Positions 1 to 7,873 of a DNA stretch of 15,269 nt are shown one piece after another. The DNA is from Planctomycetaceae bacterium (GTDB lineage Bacteria > Planctomycetota > Planctomycetia > Planctomycetales > Planctomycetaceae). Where the stretch lies: assembly GCA_003445035.1 (NCBI GenBank), contig DLVV01000379.1:1-15269 (forward strand). The letters run 5' to 3'. The stretch's first letter is position 1, and each line of letters starts with the position of its first letter. The notes under the pieces are model-generated. The model was given only the letters and a program-made list of their open reading frames with translations. It had not been told where the DNA came from and searched no databases. Both the position numbers and the translations under genes were made by a program.

Positions 1-1574
1 AGCTTTCCCGACTCGGCGAGGTCGAGCAACGTGTCATCGGGAATGCTGCTCCAGAAGAACCGAGCCAGTCGTGAGGCCAGTTCGAAGTCGTTGACCGGCT
101 CCCGACCACGTGGACTTTTCTTGGACGTCTTCTTGCTGTTCGATTCGTAGAAGTAGAGGAAGTCCGGCATGCCAAGTACGGCGCCGACGATGGTCCGCAT
201 CGTGTCTTCGAACGACGCTCCCGATACGAGATGACCCTCTGCGAACTTGCTGAACCGATCCAGGGTGACGGGGTCAACCGGACGACGAAACGCGCGACGC
301 AACAGTGTCTTGAGCCGGGCCCGGATCACCACGTTCCTGTCAACTGATGCGGATTTTGGCCTTGGTGTCGGCTTAAGCCCGGTGACATCGACGTAGTCCA
401 GGCCGAAGTAGAACCGCTTGGATTGCTTGTTCTTCCCGACACACTTGAATCTCAGTGTGTGTCGTCCGGCCGTGGTTTTCAGGCCGGCCATGTCGTACAC
501 GGTGGGAACGACCTTTGGGTCAAAGAGGTCGACGTTCTCGCCGATCTTCTTGCCATCCAGCAAGACCTCAAACGTCCCGTAGTCGGGCGCCTTGGTCATC
601 CCAAGACGCAGCCCGCTCCCGGGACCGGTCACATCGAACGAGATGACCAGTTCCGCCCCTGCTTTGCGGCATCCCCAGAAGAGCTGAGCATCTCCACTCC
701 ACTGGTTCCCAAATTCTCGCATGTTCTGTTGGGCGGAATCCGCTTGCGCCCTGTAGTCTCCCGTGACTTTCACCAGGATTTTCAGTTCGGCTTCGTACCG
801 GCCGTTGACAGGTCCACGGATCGGATTCCCTGGTGAAGCAAACAGGCGATTCCAGTTTCGGCATTCCCTGGGATTGAGGTCGGGGCTCTGAGCGATTGTC
901 TTGCTCAGCCGAAGAAACGATTCCATCAACAGCGGTGAGAGTGTCAGGAGGTCGGCCCGGTTGTCGAAGCCATGCTCGGCCCGCTTGTCTTGTGGAAAGG
1001 AGGCCACACCCCGGAATCCCTCGGGCCGCTGGCTGTCGATGTCTTTGGCGAGGGGGCGGCTGGAAACGTGGACCGCGTCGGGCATCTTCCTGGTTTCCGG
1101 CCGAAAGTAATCATCGCGACGCCGAAGCAGCCGCTCGTTGAGCCGAAAGATGTCGCGGTCGAGTTCGAGAAGATCAACGACGGCGTTGTTGTACTGGAAG
1201 CGGTTCATTCGTCGGATTGGCGTCGGCTCGAATGGGTGTGACTTGAGCGCCACCTTGAGCGCCGCCCGGAGCCGCGTGATCGTCTGCTTCCGCTTTGCCT
1301 GCGGAAGAGGTGGTTCGTCTTCGGGCGGCATCTCACGATCCTCGAGAACCGCGATCAGGCGTTCGAGCAGCCTGGGACGAGCTCGAAAGTCCTTGCCCGA
1401 TTTCAGGGCCAGCAGGTTGATCTTGCCCTCGATCTTCCTGCCTTTGCCGTGGCACTTGACGCAATGGGTCCGGAATGTCGACCGAAGCGTCGCCAGAGAA
1501 TCGTCAGCCGGTGACGTCGCTGGCAGACCGACAATCAGCGCGAGGGCGATGAAAGGTGTGGCCGTGGTGTTCAT
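1..1574 (-). CDS. DUF1592-family planctomycete cytochrome-type secreted protein (3' end outside window)
   Basis: The minus-strand frame from the ATG at 1574 stays open for 524 codons to the left edge, so the C-terminus is missing. Residues 1-23 look like a signal peptide (hydrophobic 8-17, then SPA before DD). A single c-type haem motif CVKCH lies at 38-42, followed by MPP (82-84), as in planctomycete cytochrome-c domains. The stretch around 119-136 (PIRRMNRFQYNNAVVDLL) is typical of DUF1587. Residues about 290-405 resemble a carbohydrate-binding beta-sandwich (LLDGKKIG..., GRHTLRFKCVG). Residues about 417-475 (RLKTLLRRAFRRPV) match DUF1595, and NDFELASRLARFFWSSIPDD from about 495 begins DUF1592. 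In this family DUF1588 and DUF1585 usually follow, and a DUF1552 gene is often adjacent; both would lie off-window. The family is exported, and its biochemical role is unproven (a redox or polysaccharide-linked role is proposed). The gene diverges from the helicase across 196 bp. Confidence 0.9.
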   Translation of the reverse strand, partial: MNTTATPFIALALIVGLPATSPADDSLATLRSTFRTHCVKCHGKGRKIEGKINLLALKSGKDFRARPRLLERLIAVLEDREMPPEDEPPLPQAKRKQTITRLRAALKVALKSHPFEPTPIRRMNRFQYNNAVVDLLELDRDIFRLNERLLRRRDDYFRPETRKMPDAVHVSSRPLAKDIDSQRPEGFRGVASFPQDKRAEHGFDNRADLLTLSPLLMESFLRLSKTIAQSPDLNPRECRNWNRLFASPGNPIRGPVNGRYEAELKILVKVTGDYRAQADSAQQNMREFGNQWSGDAQLFWGCRKAGAELVISFDVTGPGSGLRLGMTKAPDYGTFEVLLDGKKIGENVDLFDPKVVPTVYDMAGLKTTAGRHTLRFKCVGKNKQSKRFYFGLDYVDVTGLKPTPRPKSASVDRNVVIRARLKTLLRRAFRRPVDPVTLDRFSKFAEGHLVSGASFEDTMRTIVGAVLGMPDFLYFYESNSKKTSKKSPRGREPVNDFELASRLARFFWSSIPDDTLLDLAESGK

Positions 1575-1770
1575 GATTTTCCAGGGACTCGACGAGTTTC
1601 CTGCGATTTGCTTCCCAACCACCATCGTCAGGTTAAGCCCGCGGTTCTGCAACTCTCGTTCTGGATGTGCTGCCCCCTCTTGCCTCGACGATGTTTCACT
1701 TTGTTGATTTCGGGGTGTTGTGATAGCTTGCCAATGGTCCGATTTGGTTCGGTGAATCCGGAGGTCACAT
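1575..1770. promoter_or_regulatory. Divergent intergenic region between cytochrome-type and helicase genes
   Basis: This 196-bp gap separates two divergently read genes, so both promoters should lie here or inside the neighbouring starts. It contains the AT-richest stretch locally (around 1695-1730), but I found no convincing -35/-10 pair. A ribosome binding site for the helicase sits at its right end. No small ORF or strong inverted repeat was seen. Confidence 0.4.
1760..1764 (+). promoter_or_regulatory. Ribosome binding site deciding a GTG start
   Basis: GGAGG lies six bases before the GTG at 1771 and fifteen before the next in-frame ATG at 1780. The spacing favours the GTG as the true helicase start. 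Confidence 0.6.
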
Positions 1771-3441
1771 GTGGCTCGCATGATCCCCAACAGTGTCAGC
1801 CCGGACACGCCCAGCCAAGCCGAGTTCGACCTGTTTCGTGATCTCGACGCGGCGCTGGATGACGAGTTTGTCGTCTTCCATTCGATGCCGTGGTTGGCGA
1901 GCGATCAGCGCGGCTTCCAGGAAGGCGAATGTGATTTCCTGGTGTTACATCCGCGTTTTGGGTTGTTAAGCATCGAGACCAAGTCAGGACGGATCCGGTA
2001 CGACGGGAAGTTGCAGCAGTGGTTTCGTGGGACCACCCGGATCAAGGACCCGTTTCAACAGGCTAGCAAGAGCAAGTTTCATCTCAACGGCGTGCTCACT
2101 GACGGGGTGCCGGGATGGCGACGGGCTAACCCACCCTACGGGCACGCGGTCTCGTTTCCTCACGCCGACCACGTGCCGGGTGCGCGGCCGGACATGAACT
2201 TGCAGATCGTCCTGTTACGCGAGGACCACAAACAGCTGGAATTGCGTGTCCCCGAAATCCTCTCGGGGTTCAGGCCTCCGATCGACTCGCTCGATTCGAA
2301 TGTCATGGAAGCGGCCGTCGACCACCTGGCCCCCCAGTTTCAACTCGTGTCCAATCTCTCGGGCGATCTCGACGAGGAATACGACTCGCTGTGCCGCATG
2401 ACGGCACAACAGATTGCTTTCATGTCCGGCAATCTCGATCAACACCGCGTGCTGGTCGAAGGGTGTGCCGGATCGGGTAAGACGATGTTGGCCCTGGAAT
2501 CTGCCGCGCGGTTGTATCGTGCCGGCGCGCGGGTGCTGATGCTCTGCTACAACATTCCGCTCAGCCAGTGGCTGGCCGAACTTGCCGCGGAGCGTGGTAT
2601 CGAGGTGGATGTTTTCCACTTCCACGAGTTGTGTCGCCGGGTTGTCGAAAATGGTGGCCTTCGCTTCAACGAGCCTTCAGGCGGTGCACAGGGGTCGGCG
2701 GTAAGTGAATTCTGGGACAATGAAGCGCCCTCGTTGATGGACCAGGCGCTTGCCGATTATCCCGACCGGTATGACGCGATCCTGGTCGACGAGGGACAGG
2801 ACTTCTGCTGGCACTGGTGGGAACCAATCGAACACCTGTTGAAGGACGTCGATGCGAGTCACCTGGCCATCTTTTATGACCCTCGCCAGGACTTGTGGGG
2901 ACGGACCGAAGGCGATCGGCCCGAGTTTCCCATCAAGGGTGAACCGTTCCGATTGTCTGTCAATTGTCGGAACACCCGGGCCATCGCCGGGATGCTCGGC
3001 GAGTTGATTGGTACGCACGGCACCGAGTTTTCGGGCCATCCCGAAGGGGAGAGCCCCGAGGAGATTCGCGTGGAAGATGAGGCGGGCGAACGGGAAGCGA
3101 TCCGCAAGTTGCTGCACCGGCTGGTACAGGAAGAACGCGTGGATCCGTCGCGGATCGTCATCGTTGGCACCCGCCGTTTCGAAAATTCGGTGCTTGCCGA
3201 AAATCCGCAGATTGGTGCACTCAACGTGGTGGCACGTGAACGCGATCCGAAGCCGGGCGAGGTTCGTTACGCCACGGTGTTCCGGTTCAAGGGCCTGGAA
3301 GACGATTGCGTGATCCTGCTGGGTTTCGCGGATCCGCAGTCGGCCGACGACGAGGAACGCAAGCGACTCTACGTGGCGGCCTCGCGAGCGAGGCTGAGGC
3401 TGTTCCTGGTGATTCGCGAGGATTCACCGACGAACAGGTGA
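1771..3441 (+). CDS. NERD-domain nuclease fused to superfamily 1 (UvrD-like) DNA helicase
   Basis: The 556-aa product fuses a nuclease-like domain to an ATP-driven helicase. Residues about 18-160 resemble NERD (nuclease-related domain): GECDFLVLHPRFGLLSIETKSG gives acidic D55 and an E69-x-K71 pair, as in PD-(D/E)XK-type nucleases. The SF1 motor follows: Walker A GCAGSGKT (231-238), Walker B/motif II ILVDEGQD (337-344, D340/E341), a Q-containing segment YDPRQDLWG (369-377), motif IV-like NCRNT (398-402), motif V FRFKGLE (504-510) and motif VI YVAASRAR (534-541). All key motor residues are present, so it is probably active, cytoplasmic and acts on DNA. NERD-helicases occur as lone genes in many bacteria and are variously linked to repair or anti-phage defence; this sequence cannot decide between them. 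The GTG start at 1771 is favoured by RBS spacing. It stands alone, with no operon partner. Confidence 0.88.
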   Translation: MARMIPNSVSPDTPSQAEFDLFRDLDAALDDEFVVFHSMPWLASDQRGFQEGECDFLVLHPRFGLLSIETKSGRIRYDGKLQQWFRGTTRIKDPFQQASKSKFHLNGVLTDGVPGWRRANPPYGHAVSFPHADHVPGARPDMNLQIVLLREDHKQLELRVPEILSGFRPPIDSLDSNVMEAAVDHLAPQFQLVSNLSGDLDEEYDSLCRMTAQQIAFMSGNLDQHRVLVEGCAGSGKTMLALESAARLYRAGARVLMLCYNIPLSQWLAELAAERGIEVDVFHFHELCRRVVENGGLRFNEPSGGAQGSAVSEFWDNEAPSLMDQALADYPDRYDAILVDEGQDFCWHWWEPIEHLLKDVDASHLAIFYDPRQDLWGRTEGDRPEFPIKGEPFRLSVNCRNTRAIAGMLGELIGTHGTEFSGHPEGESPEEIRVEDEAGEREAIRKLLHRLVQEERVDPSRIVIVGTRRFENSVLAENPQIGALNVVARERDPKPGEVRYATVFRFKGLEDDCVILLGFADPQSADDEERKRLYVAASRARLRLFLVIREDSPTNR

Positions 3442-3713
3442 CATCGGTGTCCCTGTCTGCAGGAGAGCACACTGGTCGTTGTGACAGCCGCTTTCTTTCG
3501 TCGCGAGTGGTCGCCGAAGTCTCAATCCGGTGACGGCGGTTTGTGGAGTGTTGGAGATGTCATTGGTTTGTTGCGTCAGTTGAATCGGAAACGTTCCACC
3601 CATGCGGGTGGGGCGGACTGTGAGAACGGATCACGCTCCCGGCTTCGCCCCATGTCCAAATTGGGATCTGCTACAGTTGCCCGTGAGGCCCGCACGTTGA
3701 ATGAGACGGCTTG
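3442..3713. other. Intergenic region between helicase and sigma factor
   Basis: This 272-bp gap follows the helicase stop. It holds a weak CCTG-TCTG-CAGG hairpin at 3452-3463, ten bases after the stop codon, and a stronger hairpin at 3596-3611. The promoter of the sigma-kinase operon should lie in its right half, but I cannot point to a convincing -35/-10 pair. Confidence 0.5.
3596..3611. other. Perfect 6-bp hairpin, CCACCC-atgc-GGGTGG
   Basis: A perfect GC-rich six-base inverted repeat with a four-base loop lies 155 bp after the helicase stop and about 100 bp before the sigma factor start. No T-run follows on either strand, so a classic intrinsic terminator is not shown. It could be a weak terminator, an operator or chance. 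Confidence 0.35.
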
Positions 3714-4334
3714 ATGACGGAGTTTCCCACCACGCGGCCCAGCCTGCTCGTGCGAATCCGCCGCCGGGACGATCAAAATGCGTGGGCGGAGTTCGTCGAG
3801 ATCTATGTTCCGTTGATTCACGCGTATGCCCGGCGTCGCGGTCTCCAGGAAGCCGATGCGGCCAATTTGACGCAGGACGTGCTGGGCACGGTGATGAAAA
3901 ACGCCGACCGCTTCGAATACGACCCGTCGCGTGGCCGGTTTCGGGGCTGGCTTTTGACGATCACCCGCAACCGGATCAACGACTTCTTTTCCGGACTCAA
4001 GAGACACCCTCGAGGCAGTGGTGACACTGTGGCACGCTCGGTTCTCGAACAGGAGCCCGACCGGGAGGATGACCAACAGTGGGACGCGGACTACAAGCAT
4101 CGTCTGTTTCACTGGGTGGCCGAGAAGATCCGTACCGAATTCCAGGAGACGACCTGGCAGGCGTTCTGGAGGACGGCGGTTGAGGGTCAGCCGGGCAAGC
4201 AGGTTGCCGAGAACCTGGCGATGTCGGTTGGCGCCGTGTACATCGCCAAGAGCCGGGTCCTGGCACGGCTGAAGGTTCGTGTTTGCGAGGTGGACGACGA
4301 AGACGATTGGGTTGATCACCGGGCCGCGTTATGA
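3714..4334 (+). CDS. ECF-type sigma-70 family RNA polymerase sigma factor
   Basis: The 206-aa protein has the two-domain build of extracytoplasmic-function sigma factors. Region 2 spans about 22-93, with NLTQDVLGTVMKNADRF followed by RGRFRGWLLTITRNRINDFF, the core-binding and -10-recognising helices. After an acidic linker, region 4 spans about 142-190, with GKQVAENLAMSVGAVYIAKSRVLARLK as the -35-binding helix-turn-helix. ATG 3714 is chosen; a TTG immediately before it (3711) is also possible, and an in-frame stop at 3702 rules out anything longer. The stop overlaps the kinase start (ATGA at 4331-4334), so translation is probably coupled. Planctomycetes carry many ECF factors genetically tied to Ser/Thr kinases, and this pair fits that type. 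It should direct transcription of a small regulon when released or activated by its kinase partner. Confidence 0.9.
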   Translation: MTEFPTTRPSLLVRIRRRDDQNAWAEFVEIYVPLIHAYARRRGLQEADAANLTQDVLGTVMKNADRFEYDPSRGRFRGWLLTITRNRINDFFSGLKRHPRGSGDTVARSVLEQEPDREDDQQWDADYKHRLFHWVAEKIRTEFQETTWQAFWRTAVEGQPGKQVAENLAMSVGAVYIAKSRVLARLKVRVCEVDDEDDWVDHRAAL

Positions 4335-6889
4335 CCGAGTGTCCGCAAAAAACAGACCTGGAGATGTTCGTTGACGGTCGTCTGCCGGTTGGGCCGTCTG
4401 CCGAGATTGCCGACCACCTGGACGAATGCAGCAACTGCCAGGATGCGGTCGAAACACTCTCCGGTGCCGAGCCGTTTCTTTCCGAGGTCGCTCGCCAACT
4501 GGGGCGGCCGACTCCGGATGTTGATGCAAAGCTGGCTCGTGTCATGGCCGACGCCCAGGAGGGGTTGTCGACTCTCGGGGCCAATTCGAGGTCGCCGTCC
4601 GGGGTGAGCGAGTTGCCGACCGGCTTTTTGACGGCGAGCGACGATCCGGAGCTGCTGGGAAGCCTGGGGACGTACAAGGTCCGCCGGATGATCGGCCGGG
4701 GTGGGATGGGTGTCGTGCTCGAGGCGGAAGACACCTCCTTGAAGCGGGTGGTGGCGATCAAGGTCCTGGCAGCTCACGTGGCTGAAGAGCCCGAGGCCCC
4801 CCGTCGATTTGTTCGCGAAGCCCGCGCCGCCGCCGCGGTCACGCACGAGAACATCGTGACCGTTCATGCCGTCGATCAATCCGGCAAGATTCCCTACCTG
4901 GTCATGGAGTACGTCGACGGCGTGTCACTGGAAGAGCGAATCCGGAGCCAGGGGCGGCTCGAGCCTCGTGAGGTCGTCCGGACGGGCCTGCAGGTTGCGG
5001 CTGGCCTGGCGGCCGCCCACAGTCGCAAGTTGATTCACCGCGACATCAAGCCGGGCAACATTCTGCTCGAAAAGAAAACCGGTCGTGCCAAGATCTCCGA
5101 TTTTGGGCTGGCACGAGTTGTCGACAAGTCGGACGTCGCTCGGCCGGAACTGCTGGTCGGGACTCCCGAGTACATGGCACCCGAACAGGCACGGGGCGAA
5201 GCGGTGGACCACAGGTCCGATCTGTTCAGTCTCGGAAGCGTGCTCTACGCCATGTGTGCCGGCAAGACCCCTTTTTCCGCGGCATCGACACGGGCCGTCA
5301 TCAGCAGTGTCGCGGACGCTGCAGTTGATGACGTGTCCCTGCTGTCGTCCGAGACTCCCGATTGGCTGGTGGATGTCATCCAGCGGCTTCATGCCGAGGA
5401 CCCCGACGACCGGTACCAGTCGGCGAGTGAAGTGGGCCGCGTGTTACGTGAAGAATTCTTGCGGATGAAAGGACTCACCCGCTCGAGACAGTCTGCTGTT
5501 CCCGGCCTCGAGTCGGGGCAGGGGGCCCGCCACCCGAGTGGCCCAGGAAGCGATGCTCTCCCGGGGTCGGGGTCGTTTGTGCACTGGATTACCCACTATC
5601 GTCGAGCCGCGGTGGCAGCGGCGGCGGTGTCGGTACTGGCCGCCGTGTTGTTAGTTGTTGGCTTTCGTCAGCAACCGGTCGTGGCACCGGTGTCGTCGCA
5701 ACGTGGTGACGGGATCGGCCAGGCGGCAGTCACGTCCGGTCAGCCGTTTGCCGTGCTCGGCGTGGACGGAGGTGCCGGGCAGCATTTCGCGAAGTTGGCA
5801 GACGCGATTGCCGCGGCCGAGGACGGGGCGATTGTCGAAGTGTGCGGTGACGGTCCATATCAGAGTGGCCCGGTCGACCTGGGGGAAAAGGCCATCACAA
5901 TCCGCGCGGCGGCCGGGCGACGTCCTCAGATCACCCTGGCCGACAACAGCAGCGGGTCGGGTGACGCGTCGCTGATAGAAACATCCGGCCGCCTGAGGCT
6001 GGAAGGCATCGAGTTTCGCCGCGGAGCAGCTCGCAAATCCGGTCAGTCGGCAGGGCGTGCGCCGGACGCGATCCTGGTTGTCCGGTCGGCACCGCTGGCG
6101 GTCATCAACTGCCGGTTCACGACGACCGGCTCGGCGGTCGGGATCATGGCCCAGTTGGTATCCCGTTGCCAGATCCGAAACAGCGAGTTTGTCTGTTTGC
6201 GAGGTTCGGCTGTCGACTGGGCCTGTCCGGATGGAGGGCGGCTGGAAATGTCGAACTGTGTCCAGGTCGGACAACTGGGTCTGTTCGTGCACTTCCATCG
6301 CCGTGATTTGCAGGACGTGTCGGTCCGGATCGAACAGAACACATTCGTGGCGGTCAGTGGCGTGCGGTTGGTGGTTCCTTCGGGGCGGATTCTCCGTCCG
6401 GTCGAGTTCGGCTCGTCAGGGAACGTCTTTGGTGCCACGAAAGCCATCCTGGAGATCGAACGTCTCCGCGATATGCGGCGGGGTGCTGCCGGTGGGCGGC
6501 AGTCGACGGATCTCGAGCCTTCGAGCCTGCTTCACTGGTCGGGCAAACAGAACCTGTTCCAGACAGGAGGCGAGATGCTGGCGGTCCGGTACCAGGGACG
6601 ACGTGTCCCGGCTCCCTGGGCTCCACGCGGGTTGGGTGACTGGGAACGATTCTGGCGAGGGAATGAAAAGGACTCGCTGGAATCCTCACCCAGCAACGCG
6701 GCTCGTTCGCTGTACGATCGGGCTATTGGCGATCCGTCGGCAATCACGGCCGAGAGTTTTCGTCTGCCGACGGACAGTCCCGGCCGAAAAGCCGGGCCAT
6801 CCGGCCAGGACCTCGGCGCCCGCATCGAGTGGGTCGGGCCGGGGGCAGGCTACGAGGCGTGGAAACAGTCGGTGCCTGCCGGTCGGTGA
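4331..6889 (+). CDS. Membrane Ser/Thr kinase with N-terminal zinc anti-sigma-like motif and C-terminal beta-helix domain
   Basis: This 852-aa protein appears to be a one-piece sensor-transducer. Residues 29-36 read HLDECSNC, an HxxxCxxC motif as in zinc-binding anti-sigma (ZAS) domains. The Hanks-type kinase spans about 114-378: glycine loop GRGGMG (122-127), VAIK lysine K144, helix-C E163, catalytic HRDIKPGN (D238, N243), DFG (258-260), activation segment GTPEYMAPE (277-285) and D297. All catalytic residues are intact. A single hydrophobic helix at about 425-445 should span the inner membrane. Beyond it, about 475-705 resembles a right-handed parallel beta-helix (pectate-lyase-like fold: KLADAIAAAEDGAIVEVCGDGPY, then INCRF, IRNSEF and MSNCVQ rungs); 706-852 are unassigned. 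The start overlaps the sigma gene by four bases. The inferred role is to sense an external signal and control the paired sigma factor by binding and/or phosphorylation. Confidence 0.9.
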   Translation: MTECPQKTDLEMFVDGRLPVGPSAEIADHLDECSNCQDAVETLSGAEPFLSEVARQLGRPTPDVDAKLARVMADAQEGLSTLGANSRSPSGVSELPTGFLTASDDPELLGSLGTYKVRRMIGRGGMGVVLEAEDTSLKRVVAIKVLAAHVAEEPEAPRRFVREARAAAAVTHENIVTVHAVDQSGKIPYLVMEYVDGVSLEERIRSQGRLEPREVVRTGLQVAAGLAAAHSRKLIHRDIKPGNILLEKKTGRAKISDFGLARVVDKSDVARPELLVGTPEYMAPEQARGEAVDHRSDLFSLGSVLYAMCAGKTPFSAASTRAVISSVADAAVDDVSLLSSETPDWLVDVIQRLHAEDPDDRYQSASEVGRVLREEFLRMKGLTRSRQSAVPGLESGQGARHPSGPGSDALPGSGSFVHWITHYRRAAVAAAAVSVLAAVLLVVGFRQQPVVAPVSSQRGDGIGQAAVTSGQPFAVLGVDGGAGQHFAKLADAIAAAEDGAIVEVCGDGPYQSGPVDLGEKAITIRAAAGRRPQITLADNSSGSGDASLIETSGRLRLEGIEFRRGAARKSGQSAGRAPDAILVVRSAPLAVINCRFTTTGSAVGIMAQLVSRCQIRNSEFVCLRGSAVDWACPDGGRLEMSNCVQVGQLGLFVHFHRRDLQDVSVRIEQNTFVAVSGVRLVVPSGRILRPVEFGSSGNVFGATKAILEIERLRDMRRGAAGGRQSTDLEPSSLLHWSGKQNLFQTGGEMLAVRYQGRRVPAPWAPRGLGDWERFWRGNEKDSLESSPSNAARSLYDRAIGDPSAITAESFRLPTDSPGRKAGPSGQDLGARIEWVGPGAGYEAWKQSVPAGR

Positions 6890-6916
6890 GAACGACACTG
6901 GCAGCTGACTCGTCCG

Positions 6917-6935
6917 GCCTGTCCGCCGCACAGGC
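6917..6935. terminator. Hairpin GCCTGT-(7 nt)-ACAGGC after the kinase gene
   Basis: A perfect six-base inverted repeat starts 27 bp after the kinase stop codon. Its stem is identical to one found after the next gene (7690-7710). No T-run follows, so intrinsic termination is uncertain. Position after the stop and before the next gene's leader suggests an operon-end structure. Confidence 0.35.
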
Positions 6936-7007
6936 GTTTCGCCGTTCGTGTCCGTCAAGAGCGTGGCGACCGCCTGGCGGAAAGCGATTGTGCCGGTTTT
7001 TCGAAAA

Positions 7008-7087
7008 TTCGTGAAAGGTTTGGCTCCGGTGGGTGTAGTTCCTCGTGTTGAGACAAAACGTTACACCCATTCCGGAGAGAAGAAACC
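7008..7087 (+). promoter_or_regulatory. Duplicated 80-bp leader, copy 1 (small secreted protein)
   Basis: This stretch aligns without any gap to 7794-7873; I count 63 of 80 bases identical by eye. Exact blocks are TTCGTGAAAG (7008-7017), GTAGTTCCT (7035-7043) and AGAAGAAACC immediately before the ATG. GGAG at 7074-7077 serves as RBS. The homology continues 21 bases into both genes (MARFFTM versus MTRSFTM) and then stops. It probably holds a shared promoter or untranslated leader. No standard sigma-70 promoter was recognised in it. Confidence 0.7.
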
Positions 7088-7603
7088 ATGGCACGCTTTT
7101 TCACGATGCTGACATTCGCACTGCTCGCCGCCACGCAGACTGCACAGGCTTTTCCGCACTACACGAACTGGCATGGCCTCAAGCAACAGGCACCCCGCGA
7201 CAAGAGCCGGAACTCCATTCGAGGAGTTTCCAGCTCTGCCGACGTGGTTGTCGAGGATTTCGTGCGGTCGGAGAAGGCTCATACCGGCCGTGTGACCCGA
7301 AACGACTTGATGACTCTTGGCCGAGTCCTCGTCGAAAAAGATGACGAATTCGCTGAGACGGTGGAGTTTCTGATCGAGATGCGGGTGGGCCAGGACGTGA
7401 TCCTGGACCTGGTTGTGATCGAGGCGTTCGACCCGGGCGCGGGTTCGAGGCTGTTGATTGACACGGTGAATGCGTCGTTCGAATCCCTGATTGAAATGGA
7501 CGTGGAGCCGAACGTGGCGATCGACATGCTGGTGGACCGACTGGCGATAGAGGCCCAGAAAGAGGCCGCCTGGATTGGCTGTCGCTTCCGCCCCCGAAAC
7601 TAG
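7088..7603 (+). CDS. Small secreted protein of unknown function with an internal repeat
   Basis: The 171-aa product begins with a clear signal peptide: charged MAR, hydrophobic core at about 4-17, and a likely cleavage after AQA (19-21). The mature part is acidic and mostly helical in character, with no cysteine pair, no metal motif and no family I recognise. Two stretches resemble each other: VEFLIEMRVGQDVILDLVV (92-110) and FESLIEMDVEPNVAIDMLVD (131-150). They share LIEM-x-V-x-x-[DN]-V-x-[IL]-D-[LM], which suggests an internal duplication of about 39 residues. The ATG at 7088 has a GGAG ribosome site and sits at the end of the shared leader. The gene lies downstream of the sigma-kinase operon and upstream of the RTX metallopeptidase gene, with which it shares that leader. 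This suggests co-expression and perhaps a joint extracellular role, which is inference only. Confidence 0.82.
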   Translation: MARFFTMLTFALLAATQTAQAFPHYTNWHGLKQQAPRDKSRNSIRGVSSSADVVVEDFVRSEKAHTGRVTRNDLMTLGRVLVEKDDEFAETVEFLIEMRVGQDVILDLVVIEAFDPGAGSRLLIDTVNASFESLIEMDVEPNVAIDMLVDRLAIEAQKEAAWIGCRFRPRN

Positions 7604-7793
7604 GGGAGAGGGCGACCTGATCGAAGCCCGCGGCCGCGTGCGAGGTGGTGCACGCCGGCCAAGTGGAGGGCAGACCGCCCGCGCCTGGAGCCTGTCCTGT
7701 GCAAACAGGCGGGTTCCAGGACAGGGCGGTGCCGGGTCAGTAGCAGTTGAAACCCACCTGGCCGATGAGGTCACGAACGGAAACTTTTGTGTT
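7604..7793. other. Intergenic region before the second shared leader
   Basis: This GC-rich 190-bp gap contains the complex hairpin at 7690-7725 and no supported small gene. Its last bases adjoin leader copy 2. Similarity to the region upstream of copy 1 is weak before base 7794. Confidence 0.5.
7690..7725. terminator. Overlapping, mutually exclusive hairpins after the small secreted gene
   Basis: Two tandem CCTGT units (7691-7695, 7696-7700) face two ACAGG units (7705-7709, 7721-7725). Possible stems are GCCTGT with ACAGGC (7690-7695/7705-7710), CCTGT-GCAA-ACAGG (7696-7709) and the nine-base pair CCTGTCCTG with CAGGACAGG (7691-7699/7717-7725). They cannot all form at once. There is no T-run. 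It is most likely a transcript-end structure; an attenuator-like switch before the next gene is a less likely alternative. Confidence 0.45.
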
Positions 7794-7873
7794 TTCGTGA
7801 AAGATCCGGCCCTGGTGGCAGTAGTTCCTTGTGTGGAAACGAAACATCACGCTCATTTCGGAAAGAAGAAACC
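7794..7873 (+). promoter_or_regulatory. Duplicated 80-bp leader, copy 2 (RTX metallopeptidase)
   Basis: Homologous base for base to 7008-7087, at a constant offset of 786. It ends exactly at the ATG at 7874, with GGAAAG and AGAAGAAACC just upstream. The alignment fixes the start codon of the downstream gene and argues that both genes respond to the same regulator. Confidence 0.7.

Noticed and set aside
1701..1727. TTGTTG followed by TGATAG as a possible promoter for the helicase gene.
   Set aside because: Spacing is only 14-15 bases and the -10 matches the consensus poorly; not enough to call.
3576..4319. 247-codon minus-strand open frame opposite the sigma factor.
   Set aside because: It overlaps a clear sigma factor gene and shows no domain.
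7028..7071. Hairpin in leader copy 1 (GGGTGTA at 7031-7037 with TACACCC at 7062-7068), a possible riboswitch-like element.
   Set aside because: The matching positions of copy 2 (7814-7857) break three pairs (C-C, A-G, A-C) and show no compensating changes, so the fold is not conserved between the two leaders.
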